NCBI GenBank assembly: GCA_948474755.1 | Contig: CAOLHI010000077.1 | Span: 930,001 to 994,000 of the forward strand | DNA from: Ctenosaura bakeri | Taxonomy: Eukaryota > Chordata > Lepidosauria > Squamata > Iguanidae | DNA length: 64,000 nt | Direction: 5' to 3' | Part shown: one piece after another, positions 1 through 10,175 of the stretch | How positions within the stretch are numbered: the stretch's first letter is position 1 | Layout of the letters: each line of letters begins with the position of its first letter | Translations under genes and position numbers: made by a program | The notes under the pieces: generated by a model | The model's input: the letters and a program-made list of their open reading frames with translations, nothing else | Told to the model about the DNA's origin: nothing | Databases searched by the model: none

Positions 1-357
1 CAGGTGCAATATAAACCACTCTCTTTCACTCCGCTTTTCTTTACCTTCATATCTTTCCAACTCATTAGTCCTTGTGCGCTTGTATGAGTGACTGTTTTGT
101 TGTGTGTACGTGTGTGGATATTTTGGCAATTCTGTTGAATAAACTCCTGGCAATTGAATTTTGGCAATTCTGCTGAATAAACTCCTGGCAAACTCCTGGC
201 TCTTGTGTGGTCTGGCTCTGTAGACATAGGGTCTGAGAACTCACTATATTGCCCTGCCCTGCACTTTGCTAAACATTGCTCCACTAATTTCCCCAATCTT
301 TGTATTTTTGGAGCAAATCCGGTTGTCCCCCAAGGACCCCCAGAAGTCAGGGTAACA
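1..357 (+). mobile_element. 3' part of an endogenous-retrovirus-like LTR (cut by window start)
   Basis: The last 100 bases match the 3' ends of the three solo LTRs further on: an ATTGCCCTGCC block, CTAATTTCCCCAA, GGACCCCCAG and a terminal GGGTAACA. It carries two copies of a TTGGCAATTCTG..GAATAAACTCCTGGC segment (about 120-190), a local tandem duplication, each with an AATAAA-like polyadenylation signal. The 5' part lies outside the window, so solo LTR versus element end cannot be decided and no target duplication can be checked. Confidence 0.7.
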
Positions 358-1919
358 CAGATTTAGGAAACCCTAGGTGTACTCCATTTATGGTTAATGA
401 ACAGGGTTTTAGCCTAAGGTTGGCAGATTTCAGGGCCTGGCCCATCTTCTTCTATCTGCAGGACAAGGAGGGAGGGGGAGATAAAGGAGAAAATGCCTAT
501 GAAGAAAATGCTTTTTTTTCTGCACTAAAAGTGCTGTTTTCTGTGCAAACTGTTCTCCAATGCTTTTTTATGGTGAAAAAGTCTTGATTTATGGATAACC
601 ACAGAAAACGAGTTTTTGAGAACTTTCTTAGAGTGAGGTAAGATGATTTGTTCCTGCCTGCAAGAATGAATCAACACAATGTTACATTCCTACTCAGGGG
701 GAAAGTGTGGATGTTAAGAGTGGTTCAACAATACACAGTTACTGTACCCAGTTGGCTGGTAACCTTTCCTAGAATAGAGGCCTTCGAGTGGCAGAGGCTG
801 GGCCGTGCTCCTGTTGGGGAGGTTTTCCTTTGACTTTCCTGCCTCAGGTTAGAGTTAGACTAACTGGCCCAGCTGTGTTCTTCCTGGTTCATCTGTTACT
901 GGGTTGAAAAGTTCTTACTGGAAGTGTAAATCTGCCCTTATTTCTTTTTCACAAGCCAGAATGAAGAAGTTCACTGGAGGAAACAGCAAAAGATTACAAG
1001 AGCATGTGGAGTTACACATTGATTGTGCTGTACAACCCTTGTATTGAACAGCAACATAGAGTAACTGAATGCATAGTCAAATATGCAACTGAATACACCT
1101 GCGTCTGCTCATGGGTGCATTGGCATGTGCATGTTACATATGCACCTGTGTGTATAATATGTGCAAGCATATGTGTGCATGCATGAGTGTCTCTGGGTAC
1201 AACGGCATCACATGTGAAACTGCAGTTCCACAGATCAGAACTAAATGCTGGCATTACTGCATCAGATGAAAATGTGCAACTGCCGCTGTAGCGAACACCA
1301 ACAGGATTCCAGCCCTGGGTCCGCAGTTCCCAGCAAGAGTGTTCGAAAACCTGGAGTGGATCCATAGCCCCACTGGCATGGAAACTACCAGTCATCACTG
1401 GCCTCCTCTCCACACAAAGCAGTTCTGAGGTTCCTGCAGCTGTAGCCCAGCATTCAATCTTAAGATTGGCTTAAGATCTTTTTTTAAAAAAAATAATGTT
1501 GTTAAATTTAATGAGCCTAAACTTTTACAGAATATGAAGCAGGGTTTTTTACAAGCAGATTCTAATAAAGAGAATTTTATACCTGATGCTCTTGCCTGCA
1601 TTCAAAACTTCCTCTTTGCTGCACTCATTTAAATCTCTCTGCTGTCATCTGTGTTCATCTGCTTGCAACACCCAGAACTAATCTTCCCTGATCCCCTTTT
1701 AAAAATGCAATCTTCTATGGCTTTTGTTTACAGATACAGGCTTTATAACGCATGTACTTTATCCATGAGCAAATTATAATTTTACATCAGTTGTATCTGC
1801 AAGATTGTGACGGCTTTAACTGATTGACTTCTGATGGATAGATTTCAAAAGATTACTCTTGAAGTGTTGCAAGTGGTTGATGTGTGAATCTTACAATTTG
1901 CTGACAACAGTGGTATTGA
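358..1919. other. No gene seen; low-copy sequence with simple repeats
   Basis: No coding exon or complete repeat is recognised. 485-600 contains degenerate CTGCACTAAAAGTGC/TTTTCTGTGC motifs that recur at 4560-4690 and 12360-12600. 1100-1190 is a TG/CA-rich stretch. Open frames here (up to 133 codons) have no recognisable domain. Confidence 0.5.
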
Positions 1920-2076
1920 GGCCATTTCCGCACTAGAGTGTTATAGCGCTATTATTCTACTGTTAACATCCTATGGAATCCTGGGGTTTGTCCCTCCCTA
2001 AACTGCAAACCCCAGGATTCCATAGGATGTTGAAAGTGGAATAATAGCACTGTATCACTCTAGTGCAGAAATGGCC
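1920..2076. mobile_element. PIF/Harbinger-like palindromic MITE
   Basis: Near-perfect inverted repeat of 157 bp from GGCCATTTCCGCAC to GTGCAGAAATGGCC. Both arms contain the family core (TTATAG..CTATTATTC, CAACATCCTATGGAATCC, GGGGTTTG). Flanks are TGA and TCA, a one-base-different 3-bp duplication. No coding capacity; a relative's transposase would be needed. Family assignment is by termini and 3-bp target duplications at sister copies. Confidence 0.75.
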
Positions 2077-2128
2077 TCAGGAGGGATGGAGCCAGTCTGG
2101 CTATTATTTCACTATTTTTCCTGCAAAG

Positions 2129-2180
2129 ACCCTCCTTAAACTGCAAACCCAGGAATAATAGCACTATTGCAGAAATGGCC
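2129..2180. mobile_element. Fragment of the same MITE family
   Basis: Contains the half-element CCTCCTTAAACTGCAAACCC, then AATAATAGCACTATTGCAGAAATGGCC. It ends in the family terminus and lies 50 bp after the complete copy at 1920-2076. Confidence 0.6.
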
Positions 2181-3266
2181 TAAGATAAAGTGTTTCTGAT
2201 GAAATAGATGGGAATTTGGACTACCCAGAAAAGCATGAACAAAGAGATAGGTTTGCAATGTACATAGGTAACAATCACCAGAATATGCCACATTTCAGAA
2301 GGAAGTATATTCTACATATTTGACCAAACACATCATCAGAATTCTATTATTTCAATTGCATTCATTATTTCTATAATTTACATCTATACATATAATTACA
2401 CATGCAAATGTTATGAAAATTTAGGGTTTTTTAAAAAGCTTTTTTGTTTACTTTTATTATTTTTTTAAACCTTTACTTATTTCCAATATGTAAGTGGCCA
2501 TGATATAATAAATGTAGAGATGATATATTCCTGCTTGCAGTAGTGGACTATATTTTTTTCTCTCCTTCCTCTGTTGTTGATATGAAGAACCTAGAAAACA
2601 AAATTTGGGGAAATGCAGGCTTGCATCTTAATGTAATTTCAGGAAGGCAGCTTAATTTTTTTTCCTTGAAAATTGAGGCATTTTCCCAGATGGGTTGTCC
2701 TTATGTTCTAACCATCTGCAAAGACACCCCTCCTGCCCACATGCACACACACACAGGCACACAAACACCACAATTTGGCTCCATGTGTGCCTGAAAATCC
2801 CATTCTTTTCCAGCTGTCTCTGCTGCTGTGTGTTCAATTAAAACTAACAACAACAAAAATAAATGACTGCTGTTTGCACCATCAGCACATGGTTAACCAA
2901 TCCAGATGTGAGCGCAAGTGTGAAGCTATGGGAAACGTTCCATGGCAACCATCATCCAAATCCTTGTTGATGGTGAAAACAGTATCAAAGCATCTGGTTT
3001 ACAGATTGTCCAGCTTGCTGCTTGTATAGCTGTAAATGCAGGATGAGCCTATTCAGACAATGAAGGGAGGGGGAGGCACAAGCTGGGTTGCTGGCTTGCT
3101 TAGACTATGGACTCTTGCTCTCCTAAGACTTCGTTATTCACCCTGAACAGCTTTTATGAAACCTGAAACAAACTATCCCAATATATCCCTGGGTCCTAAT
3201 GGGGGGGGGGGCTTCTGGTCAGGGATGAAGTCCCCCCTGCATAGTTTGGAACTTCAGGAAGACTCA
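2181..3266. other. No gene seen; AT-rich low-copy sequence
   Basis: AT-rich at 2330-2520. A short CA-rich tract lies near 2740-2770 and a 10-G run near 3200. No exon, RNA gene or complete mobile element is recognised. Confidence 0.5.
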
Positions 3267-3445
3267 GGCCATTTCCGCACTAGCCTGTTATAGCGTGATG
3301 ATTCCACTTTCAACATCCTCTGGAATCCTGGGGTTTGCAGTTTTGGGAGGGGCCGGCTGGCCCCTCCCGAAACTGCGAACCCAGGATTCCAGAGGATGTT
3401 GAAAGTGGAATCATCACGCTATAACAGGCTAGTGCGGAAATGGCC
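3267..3445. mobile_element. PIF/Harbinger-like palindromic MITE with TCA duplication
   Basis: Almost perfect 179-bp palindrome from GGCCATTTCCGCACTAG to CTAGTGCGGAAATGGCC, centred on a GGGAGGGGCCGGC hairpin. The 3-bp flanks are identical (TCA at 3264-3266 and 3446-3448). The arms have barely diverged, so this is one of the younger copies. Confidence 0.85.
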
Positions 3446-5099
3446 TCAGAGGAGAAGGAATAGTCTTGAAGGGAGAAAGAAGGATGTGAGAAAGGAGGAA
3501 GGAGTAGCCTGAACAGAATAGCTGGCCTTGCAGAATCTGTCATTTCAGGAATAAGGGTGTTGAGGGAGGGACAAAACCCCAGCTGACAATGAGGGGAGGC
3601 CTGACAATTTCAATGGGCAAAGTTCCAAGGAGTTCTGAATTTTCTTATCTTTTTTTTTAAAATAAAATACATGGTTTATAAGAGGTAACGGTATTCTTTA
3701 TACTTATGAGCGAACAATTCTAAGCATCTTCTTAATCTTCCTTCACTCCTACCTGGGGTAAATTCTAAATGTACTTTGAAAAAAAATCAGACACCTAATT
3801 CTCTATTCCTGATGTTTAACATTGAAGAAAAGACATTCATTTTTTCCCTATGATTTCTTATTTCAATGTTCACTTTTACTTCCAAAAGCTTGCTGGATAT
3901 AGTTTGTTAGTCCTATGTTTATTTTAAACTGATTTTCCTCATCAAAATGCTTCTTGAGACTTTCTGCATCAACTGGCCTTATATTTTTATTTTTGAAGAA
4001 ACTTGTTTAGGGGTGCCCATTCCTTATTGATTTTGTCATCTGTTGAGCATTTAAACCTTTGAGTTAAAATATCGACTGCTTTCTCTTCTGTAAGATCAAG
4101 AAGCCATTGCTTGATCTTTTGAATTTTTGAATTTTTCTAAACTTTATTTATTTATTTGTTTCACAAGATGAGGGTTTCTTTCCAATTCTTTCTCTTCCCT
4201 CTTAAAAATCTAAGCCCAAATATTGCAGTAAACCAATGCTGGAGTATCAGTGATGCAGCTGCAGCAAATGCTGCAGTGTCTTCTGGGGTTAGGGTTCTAT
4301 GCTGCTGCTGGTACCACACACACACTGACACACACACACAGTTTTGTCAAGAGATAAAAGCTTCTGGGAAGAGAGGGGCTGTTGATCTTTCTTCTCCCCA
4401 CCTCTTCCAAGGTTTATAATATTCCATCTTTGTTTGAATATTAGAAAATGCTTGAAGAAAAATGGTTACCCCCCTCATGTTTATTGAGTATTGAGAAACC
4501 CTGATGAGGAGAATCCTGGACTGATAAAAATCTTCACAGTTTGAGACTTACTTATGCAAAAAATTTGCACATGATTGTTTTGTACCGAAAATAGCATTCT
4601 CTGCATAGGAAGCAGCTTTCTTTTGTGCAGAAAATGATATTTGCTGTGCAAAATAACCACAGCCAAATTTTGTGCAGAATAAAGTCCTGAATTGTCAACA
4701 GGCTTAGAAAACTGTTTTCAAATACTTTCTTGCAGTGGGAAGAAAATTAATAAAATTACTCATTGATTCCTTTAAGAAGTAAATCAATGAAAGAAAACAT
4801 CTATCCCTAACCTGACTTGTACAACTGAGTCAGGTTGTCTGGTCAGGGCTTTCCTGGACTCTCAGATTTCAGGGCCAAACCCAAAGTCTTACTGATGAAC
4901 CCTTGTGTTATCACAAAAGTCAGTCACCAGTGATGTTACAAGGGTGATGTTACAAGGATTAGCCCCTGGTGATATGCTAGGGTTACCAGATCGGGTATGG
5001 GACAGGGCTCCCATAAATTTCATTCATAACAGTTCTTGAAGAAGGCTGGGGTACTGTAAAGCATCATCAGATGGACATCACCCTCCAAACCTCAGCTTA
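3446..5099. other. No gene seen; low-copy sequence
   Basis: No exon recognised. A CA-rich tract lies at 4315-4342. 4560-4690 repeats the degenerate TGCAGAAAAT/ATTTTCTGTGC motif. T-rich stretches lie around 3640-3680 and 3840. Confidence 0.45.
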
Positions 5100-5230
5100 C
5101 AGCCACAGCTGTCCCCCTCTTGTTTGTTTGTTTATTATATTTCTATGCTGTTTTTTCTTCCAGTATGGGACCCAAGGCAGCATCCAAGGATAAGTTAAAA
5201 ATATTAAAAACATTTAAAACAATTAAAAAG
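5100..5230 (-). mobile_element. LINE 3'-end remnant, antisense
   Basis: TTTATTATATTTCTATGCTG followed by a GGGACCCAAGGCAGCATCC block is the reverse complement of the LINE/SINE tail pattern seen elsewhere in the window (GCCTTGGGTCTC..TATAAATAAA). An A-rich stretch of repeated TTAAAA units follows. No reading frame survives. Confidence 0.4.
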
Positions 5231-5439
5231 TGAAGAATGGGAGTAAGGGATGTGGAAGATGTTCATGCTGTAAATCTGGGGACAGGAATAGAGCTGGGCA
5301 CTCTTCAGTATCCTCCTTCCCATTGTTCATCAGGTGTAGTGGATGTGTCTCTCTGTTGGAGTAGGTGTGGATCTGGAGTGATATGGCGCCTTCTTTATCC
5401 TATCCCTTCTCAATTGTCTTCCCCTTTTTTTGTCTTTTT

Positions 5440-5865
5440 CCCCCACAGAGTTTAGCCAGCACAGTACCTTGCAGCTTGGCTTTTGTGGTATGTTCCATTG
5501 AGGAATTTGAGATCTACAGGCAAAGGATTATTGTCTGTTCCACCAATGCATATGGCTCTGTCAAGGCTGCGAGCCTTTCAAGATCTGGCTCTGCATTTGT
5601 ACAACGTTTTCTTTTGGACCTCTGCCTGGAGGAGAATCTCACCTATTTTCGTAAATGGTTGAAGACCTTCCTCTCTGACTCACCATCTTAAACCACTGAG
5701 TTGTGTTTAAGGTGCTGAGATGTGTAGCAACTGGTGGGGTGCTGGGGATTTCACTCCATGTATTGCTGTGGTGTTCTGCCTTATTGTCTTTGTCCCTGAT
5801 TGTATATGTCGATATTCTGCCGTTTGGTGTAAAGGGCATTATAAATAAACGTTCTTATTTTTATT
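5440..5865 (+). mobile_element. Decayed L2-type LINE 3' region (tentative)
   Basis: Around 5590-5690 the frame reads like the far C-terminal region of L2-type ORF2 (SLRKWLKTFLF-like: here FRKWLKTFL). It is followed by a diverged 3' end finishing in GCATTATAAATAAACG near 5850. Most of the protein is missing and there is no catalytic motif. Assignment is by the tail and a short peptide only. Confidence 0.35.
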
Positions 5866-6590
5866 CTTATTATCACAGTGGTTCTGATGGCAGATTGTTC
5901 TGTTGACAGACCTCCGCATTCAGAAGGCAGAAGAGGTTTCTGCTGGCAGAAGGAGATTTCTGCCAGCAGAAGGGACTTGTGCCTAATCCTGACAATGACA
6001 CATATTCCACTTAGGATTGCACTTGGTCTGGCTCCAACATTGCGTATCATAATGCTAAAAATGGCATTTAACTGTTTAGGAGGAAAGGTTTATTTACAGA
6101 ATCCTTATTTTCACAAAACCACAAATGATATAGTAAGCCTGTTTTTGGAGCTGCATCCTTGCAGGTAGGGGCTCTCAGGAATGAATGCTCTTCCATACCA
6201 GTTTTCCTTACCTTCATCCTCCTTGCACATATAAATCTGGTGCATCAGGAAGAAGGATTTTAGTCTAGCTTTCTCCCTGATATGTTCCCTTTCTACATGC
6301 AAGGAATCTATTTCTCCACGCAGAAACATTCAGCACCATGCATCACCTCTCTTATAGGCTGATGTTGCCCAGTCCTGAAAGAGTTCTCTGAAATTTGTGA
6401 GAACCAGAACTAAGTGTAAGAGTCAGATAAGAACCAAGAAATAGTCTCAGTAAGGCTTAGCTTCAACAACCCACCCACAGCCCCTGAACCAATCCTGAGA
6501 CAATTTCTGAGTAAATGATCAAGATCATATTTATGAAGTTGGTGACCTGAGTGAATTGGTGTCATATGCTTCCCTTTTAACAGACCACTG
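5866..6590. other. No gene seen
   Basis: Low-copy sequence. 5930-5970 has a short inverted pair around TTTCTGCTGGCAGAAGGAG. No exon, tRNA or named repeat is recognised. Confidence 0.4.
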
Positions 6591-6599
6591 TACGCTATC

Positions 6600-6910
6600 A
6601 TTCTCAATGAAATACGACAATAGAGAGCTCTGTTTCACTCGTTAGTCATCTCCAGCTGCTATGAAAATAATATGTTTGGTATAATTCATTTGAGATCTGA
6701 TGGGTTTAAGGCTCCTCTGACGAGATATAATCAGCTCATTACGGCGAAACAGAAGCCATCCTTGTTGCAGATAAATTGCTCAGAGTTGTGATTAAATTAC
6801 TGTATGTTTGGCAAAATGGGGATGGCTGGGCTTCCAGCACATACAGGGTTTTTTATCATAACCAGATCTGCATAATGAACATTGAATGAATTCACTTTGT
6901 GGACTTGAGT
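6600..6910. promoter_or_regulatory. Candidate conserved non-coding element
   Basis: A compositionally even block without repeat signatures, stop-rich in all frames, with several TAAT/ATTA motifs and a TGATTAAATTAC core. This texture resembles vertebrate developmental enhancers. It is an inference from appearance only; no alignment was possible, and unremarkable unique sequence is an equally simple explanation. Confidence 0.25.
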
Positions 6911-7137
6911 GGGTGTGGCTACATCTCTGCCTGTATGCAGTGGCTCTGGGTTTATTTCATGAATGACCGAACTACCATCCTAAACCAACAGGTGAGCTTC
7001 CTTTTCATACTCCACTTGTACATATTTGTATATTTAAAAAATAATAAGAAAACTGTTTCTTCTCTCTAAAGAAGTGATTGTTGAAGGAATATGACATGGT
7101 CCACGAGCTGGCTCACTCTAGTTCTAGTTGGGACTAA

Positions 7138-7589
7138 GGCCTTTTCCACATGGGATTTTTGAAATGGTGCAGTCCGTCCTCTAAGGAGGAGGTCTGCACC
7201 TCGGACTGGGGTGGACCTATTTAAGGTAGATCCGTACCTCAGTCTGGTCCGGAAAGACCCCGAGTGGTCCTCCAGTGTACTTTGGAAAGACCTGCTTCTT
7301 TCAGTCTTTCAAAAGCATGCAGCGCACCACTGCAAGCCTGCCCCCTTATGCAGATTTGCAGGCTTGCACCAATGTGAGCCTACAATCTGCCCGGGGGTGG
7401 GCTTTAGGCTGGCGAGCTTCAGCGGTTGGTTGAGACCCTCGACCAACCAGAAGCCACCATTTGGGACACCAGAGCAGTGCGTATTGATGAGCACGCACTG
7501 CTCCGGAGCGCCGTGGACCGAACTGGGGAGCCGAAAGGTCCAGTGGGTAGCCGTGCGGGACAATTCCTTCGCCCGGTGCGGAAAAGACC
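7138..7589. mobile_element. 452-bp PIF/Harbinger-like MITE with TAA duplication
   Basis: Begins GGCCTTTTCCACATGGG and ends CCCGGTGCGGAAAAGACC, giving 16-18 bp terminal inverted repeats. It is flanked by identical TAA at 7135-7137 and 7590-7592, the canonical TWA target of PIF/Harbinger. The interior is GC-rich with local hairpins (AGAGCAGTGCGT..GCACGCACTGCTC near 7470-7503). An open frame through it is unrelated to any transposase I recognise. Confidence 0.75.
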
Positions 7590-7603
7590 TAACAGTAGGG
7601 CTT

Positions 7604-7735
7604 AGTGGACTTTCCGCACTACGCTGTTATGCTATTATTCCACTTTCAATATCCATTGGAATTCTGGGGATTTTAGTTTACCGAGGCCAAAGAGCTCTCT
7701 GGCTGAGAATTCTAAACTACACATTTCAAAGCAGC
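7604..7735. mobile_element. Truncated PIF/Harbinger-like MITE
   Basis: Starts with a variant terminus (GTGGACTTTCCGCAC) and keeps the core (TATTATTCCACTTTCAATAT, GGAATTCTGGGG, GAGCTCTCTGGCTGAGAATT). It lacks a recognisable right terminus. It lies 12 bp from the 452-bp MITE. Confidence 0.6.
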
Positions 7736-7889
7736 AGTCTTGTCCTGAGATTCCTCCCTCTTACTCTGAAGACTGGAAAAGGTTGGGGACTTGGAGACTC
7801 TAGGACCCCTACTTCTGAGTGGGGCTTCTGTTTCTATTTCCAATAGGTTGTAGCCAAAAAAGCAAACAAAACAGGAGTGACAAAGTTCC

Positions 7890-7914
7890 AAGTGTGTGTG
7901 TGTGTGTGTGTGAA
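7890..7914. repeat. (GT)n microsatellite
   Basis: A short run of about 11 GT dinucleotides. Confidence 0.85.
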
Positions 7915-8129
7915 GTTGCTTCTGTCGTAGGCGTCTGTGGGGTAAGAAACAGAGATGTAAGACTGCTGTTTTTGCGACCATTATGTGTCTCCCTTCACAT
8001 CTGGTCCCACACTGGTGTGAACGGTAAAAGTCCTCTGATGTTGAGACAATCCAGCTAAAATGCCCCAAATCTTGGTGAGTAAATACTAGAAGTGTTGACA
8101 GAGCTGTCTGCATTTAAAATGCTGGCAGC

Positions 8130-8850
8130 GGATTAGACTTGCTGAACTGTAACAGTCTGTCTCCCGAGTTGTTCTTCGCAGCAAAAGCATCTGCCTGGTA
8201 CAACCCCTTTTTGTGTGTGTGGTTACCATGGGGATAGAAGCAGTAGATTTCAGGAGCCAATCAGAGCAGGTCCACCTGAAAGCATTATAGGAGAGGATGC
8301 TTCCTCGGCTTCTTGATTTGAGCTATCAGCAACATTAATCTGTTTATCTGGCACGAGTGCAAAAGACAGTGGAGGGCGAGCGGGGAAAGAAGACTAAGTA
8401 TTTCTGAAGAGGAAAAAAAAAATCACTTGATGCCAAAATTAAGAAGACAGAATTTAAACAAGACCGCACATTTTAAAACCCAACTGGTTCTCTTACTGTG
8501 CTTAGGCTGTGGGTTTCTGTGAAAACCCAGAATGCAAGTGAAGGGAAACAAGTCCAGTACTTTGAGACTGATTTTTTTTTAACCACGCTGAAATAAAATC
8601 CATCGAATAGACCATGTGCTGTCGATATCAGAACCCCATCGTCTCCTAGCCAGCAATAAAGAGATAATTAAAGATCAGTTTATGGAACCAATACAATAAT
8701 TTATACAGTCATTATGTATGTAGTGACAGTGTTTGAAGTATGTTTAGGTGCAGTGGATTATAATCAATTTAGTTCTCCTGATTTTTTTTTTTTAAAGCAG
8801 CAGTGGGTTTCCTTTGTTTGGATATGGCACTGTTTGCTGTTCATAAGTAA
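8130..8850 (+). promoter_or_regulatory. Candidate promoter/enhancer block with X-box and CCAAT motifs
   Basis: GTTACCATGGGGAT (8222-8235) resembles an RFX X-box with one good half-site. A CCAAT box follows at 8257-8261 and a CATTATAG motif at 8283. The following 500 bases are free of repeats and contain many AT-rich homeodomain-like sites (GAGATAATTAAAGATC). The seen facts are the motifs and lack of repeats. That it starts a transcript is inference: no exon or splice site can be assigned with confidence. Confidence 0.3.
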
Positions 8851-9500
8851 CTACTGAAGAATGGCTGCAGGCTATTGGAAAGCCCGAATGGTACAGTGCA
8901 GTGGTTCTCAACATTCCTAATACCGCGACCCTTTAATACAGTTCCTCATGTTGTGGTGACCCTCAACCATAAAATTATTTATTTATTATTTACAATGCCT
9001 CCCCCCCCCCCGGCAAAGGCCGCCTCGCCAGCCAGGAACAGAGGGGTGGGCAGGGAGGAAAAGAGGAGCAACGCGTCTCCTCCGGGAAAAAACTCCGAGA
9101 ACCTCCCCAGGCTCTGCTTCTACTTCGCTTTCGTTTCCACTGGGGGGGAAGTGTGGGAAAAGTTTCCAAAGTGTCAACCCTGGCCAGGGGGTGGGGAGGA
9201 ATCCCAGCACCTTTGTCTTTTGCACCGGGCGCAGCTTGCCCCCCAGAAAAGCGCTGCCTTGTGGCCCCCTGGCCCTTCCGCAGTGCCCCCTTCCGTGGTG
9301 AGTGAGGTAGGGGCTGTGCCAAGGAGGGGGCCTGCCCCCTGTGCTGCTGCCACCCCCCCCAAGCTGGCCCGTCAGATGGGAGGTTCTCCCAGTAGCGGAG
9401 AAGGGGAGCGATTTCAGTCCCTTCTGAACAGGGGGCAGGAGGACTAGAGCGTGTGGCTCGCGCTTGTGCACCACCACTCCTGCTGTGGTGATGTTGTGGC

Positions 9501-9853
9501 TGCACATACTCCTGCCAAAGGGGGCAGGAGGACGTGAGCGTGTGGCTCGCACTTGTGCACCACCACTCCTGGGCCTTTTCTGCACGTTACCTTATCACGG
9601 AGGTGGGGGGTACCATTCAAGCAAGCAGGTTCTTGTGGGAGGTGCTCTCTGTGCCGCTCCTTCATCCCGCAGCTGGCTTCCTGGTCGTGCAACCACCCTG
9701 CCCCTTCCTCCCCCAGCGCAGGTCCCAGCTTGCGCAAACGGCACCCCCCACCTCTGCAATAAGGTAATGTACGGAAAAGGCCCAGGAGTGGCGGTGCGCA
9801 AGCACAAGCCATGCACTTGCGTCCTCCTGCCCCCTTTGGCGGGAGCACGTGCA
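9501..9853. repeat. 95-bp-arm inverted repeat inside the SPIN-type element
   Basis: The left arm (9501-9595) and the reverse complement of 9759-9853 match along their length, including CCAAAGGGGGCAGGAGGACG, CCACTCCTGGGCCTTTTC and TTACCTTAT. The loop is about 163 bp. Part of the arm (GGCCTTTTCTGCAC) resembles Harbinger-like MITE termini, but the 3-bp flanks (CTG/CAG) belong to the larger palindrome. Confidence 0.8.
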
Positions 9854-9855
9854 GC

Positions 9856-9922
9856 TGCACGTGCTCCTGCCAAAGGGGGCAGGAGGACGTGAGCGTGTGG
9901 CTCACACTTGCGTACCACCACC
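9856..9922. repeat. Additional direct copy of the GC-rich arm
   Basis: 9856-9922 repeats the left-arm sequence in the same orientation; another partial copy is at 9431-9482. The junction of right arm and third copy makes a perfect 26-nt palindrome at 9842-9867. Confidence 0.75.
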
Positions 9923-10175
9923 GAGGAGGGAATGGAGCCTAAGACCATCGTTCGACCCCCAAAGGGGTTGCGACCCACAGGTTGAGAACCACTGGTATGG
10001 TGGTTGGAGGGTTGGAGTAGGAGCAGGGGTTCCATCACCACTTGGCCTTGGGGAAGCCACACTCTCTCAGCCTCAAAGGAAGGCAATGGCAACCCCCCTC
10101 TGAACAAATCTTACCAAGAAACCCCTGTGATTGATTTGCCTTAGGGTTGGCATAAGATGAAAATGACTCAATGAC

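Larger units (their letters stand above)
8899..9994 (+). mobile_element. SPIN/OposCharlie-type hAT element carrying a GC-rich insert
   Basis: The left end (CAGTGGTTCTCAAC, then CCGCGACCCTTTAATACAG and GTTGTGGTGACCC) and right end (GTTCGACCCCCAAAGGGG, then CGACCCACAGGTTGAGAACC and ACTG) match my recollection of the SPIN/OC1 hAT family, known from tetrapods including lizards and thought to be horizontally transferred. Flanking 8-mers GTACAGTG and GTATGGTG differ by two transitions, as expected for an aged 8-bp hAT duplication. About 85 bp of left and 60 bp of right family sequence survive; 900 bp of unrelated GC-rich DNA sits between. No transposase is encoded. Overlapping frames up to 199 codons are by-products of GC-richness. 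Confidence 0.7.
8875..10175 (+). mobile_element. tRNA-derived SINE split by a SPIN-type insertion
   Basis: The 5' end (8875-8898, AAAGCCCGAATGGTACAGTG) and the rest (9995-10175) rejoin into one SINE once the 8899-9994 element is removed. The 3' part has the family landmarks: CCACACTCTCTCAGCCTCA, AGGCAATGGCAACCCCCC, ACCAAGAAACCCC and TTGCCTTAGGGTTGGCATAAG. Related copies lie at 16135, 24495, 40733, 48375, 48590, 48840, 56000 and 56873. Confidence 0.65.

Noticed and set aside
7211..7846. Plus-strand frame of 211 codons, the longest in the window
   Set aside because: It runs from a MITE through a second MITE into flanking sequence; composition and position show it is a chance frame.
8875..10107. 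Many overlapping frames of 60-199 codons on both strands
   Set aside because: They all lie in the GC-rich inverted-repeat insert of the SPIN-type element. Stop codons are rare in GC-rich DNA, the frames overlap in every phase, and none has a domain.
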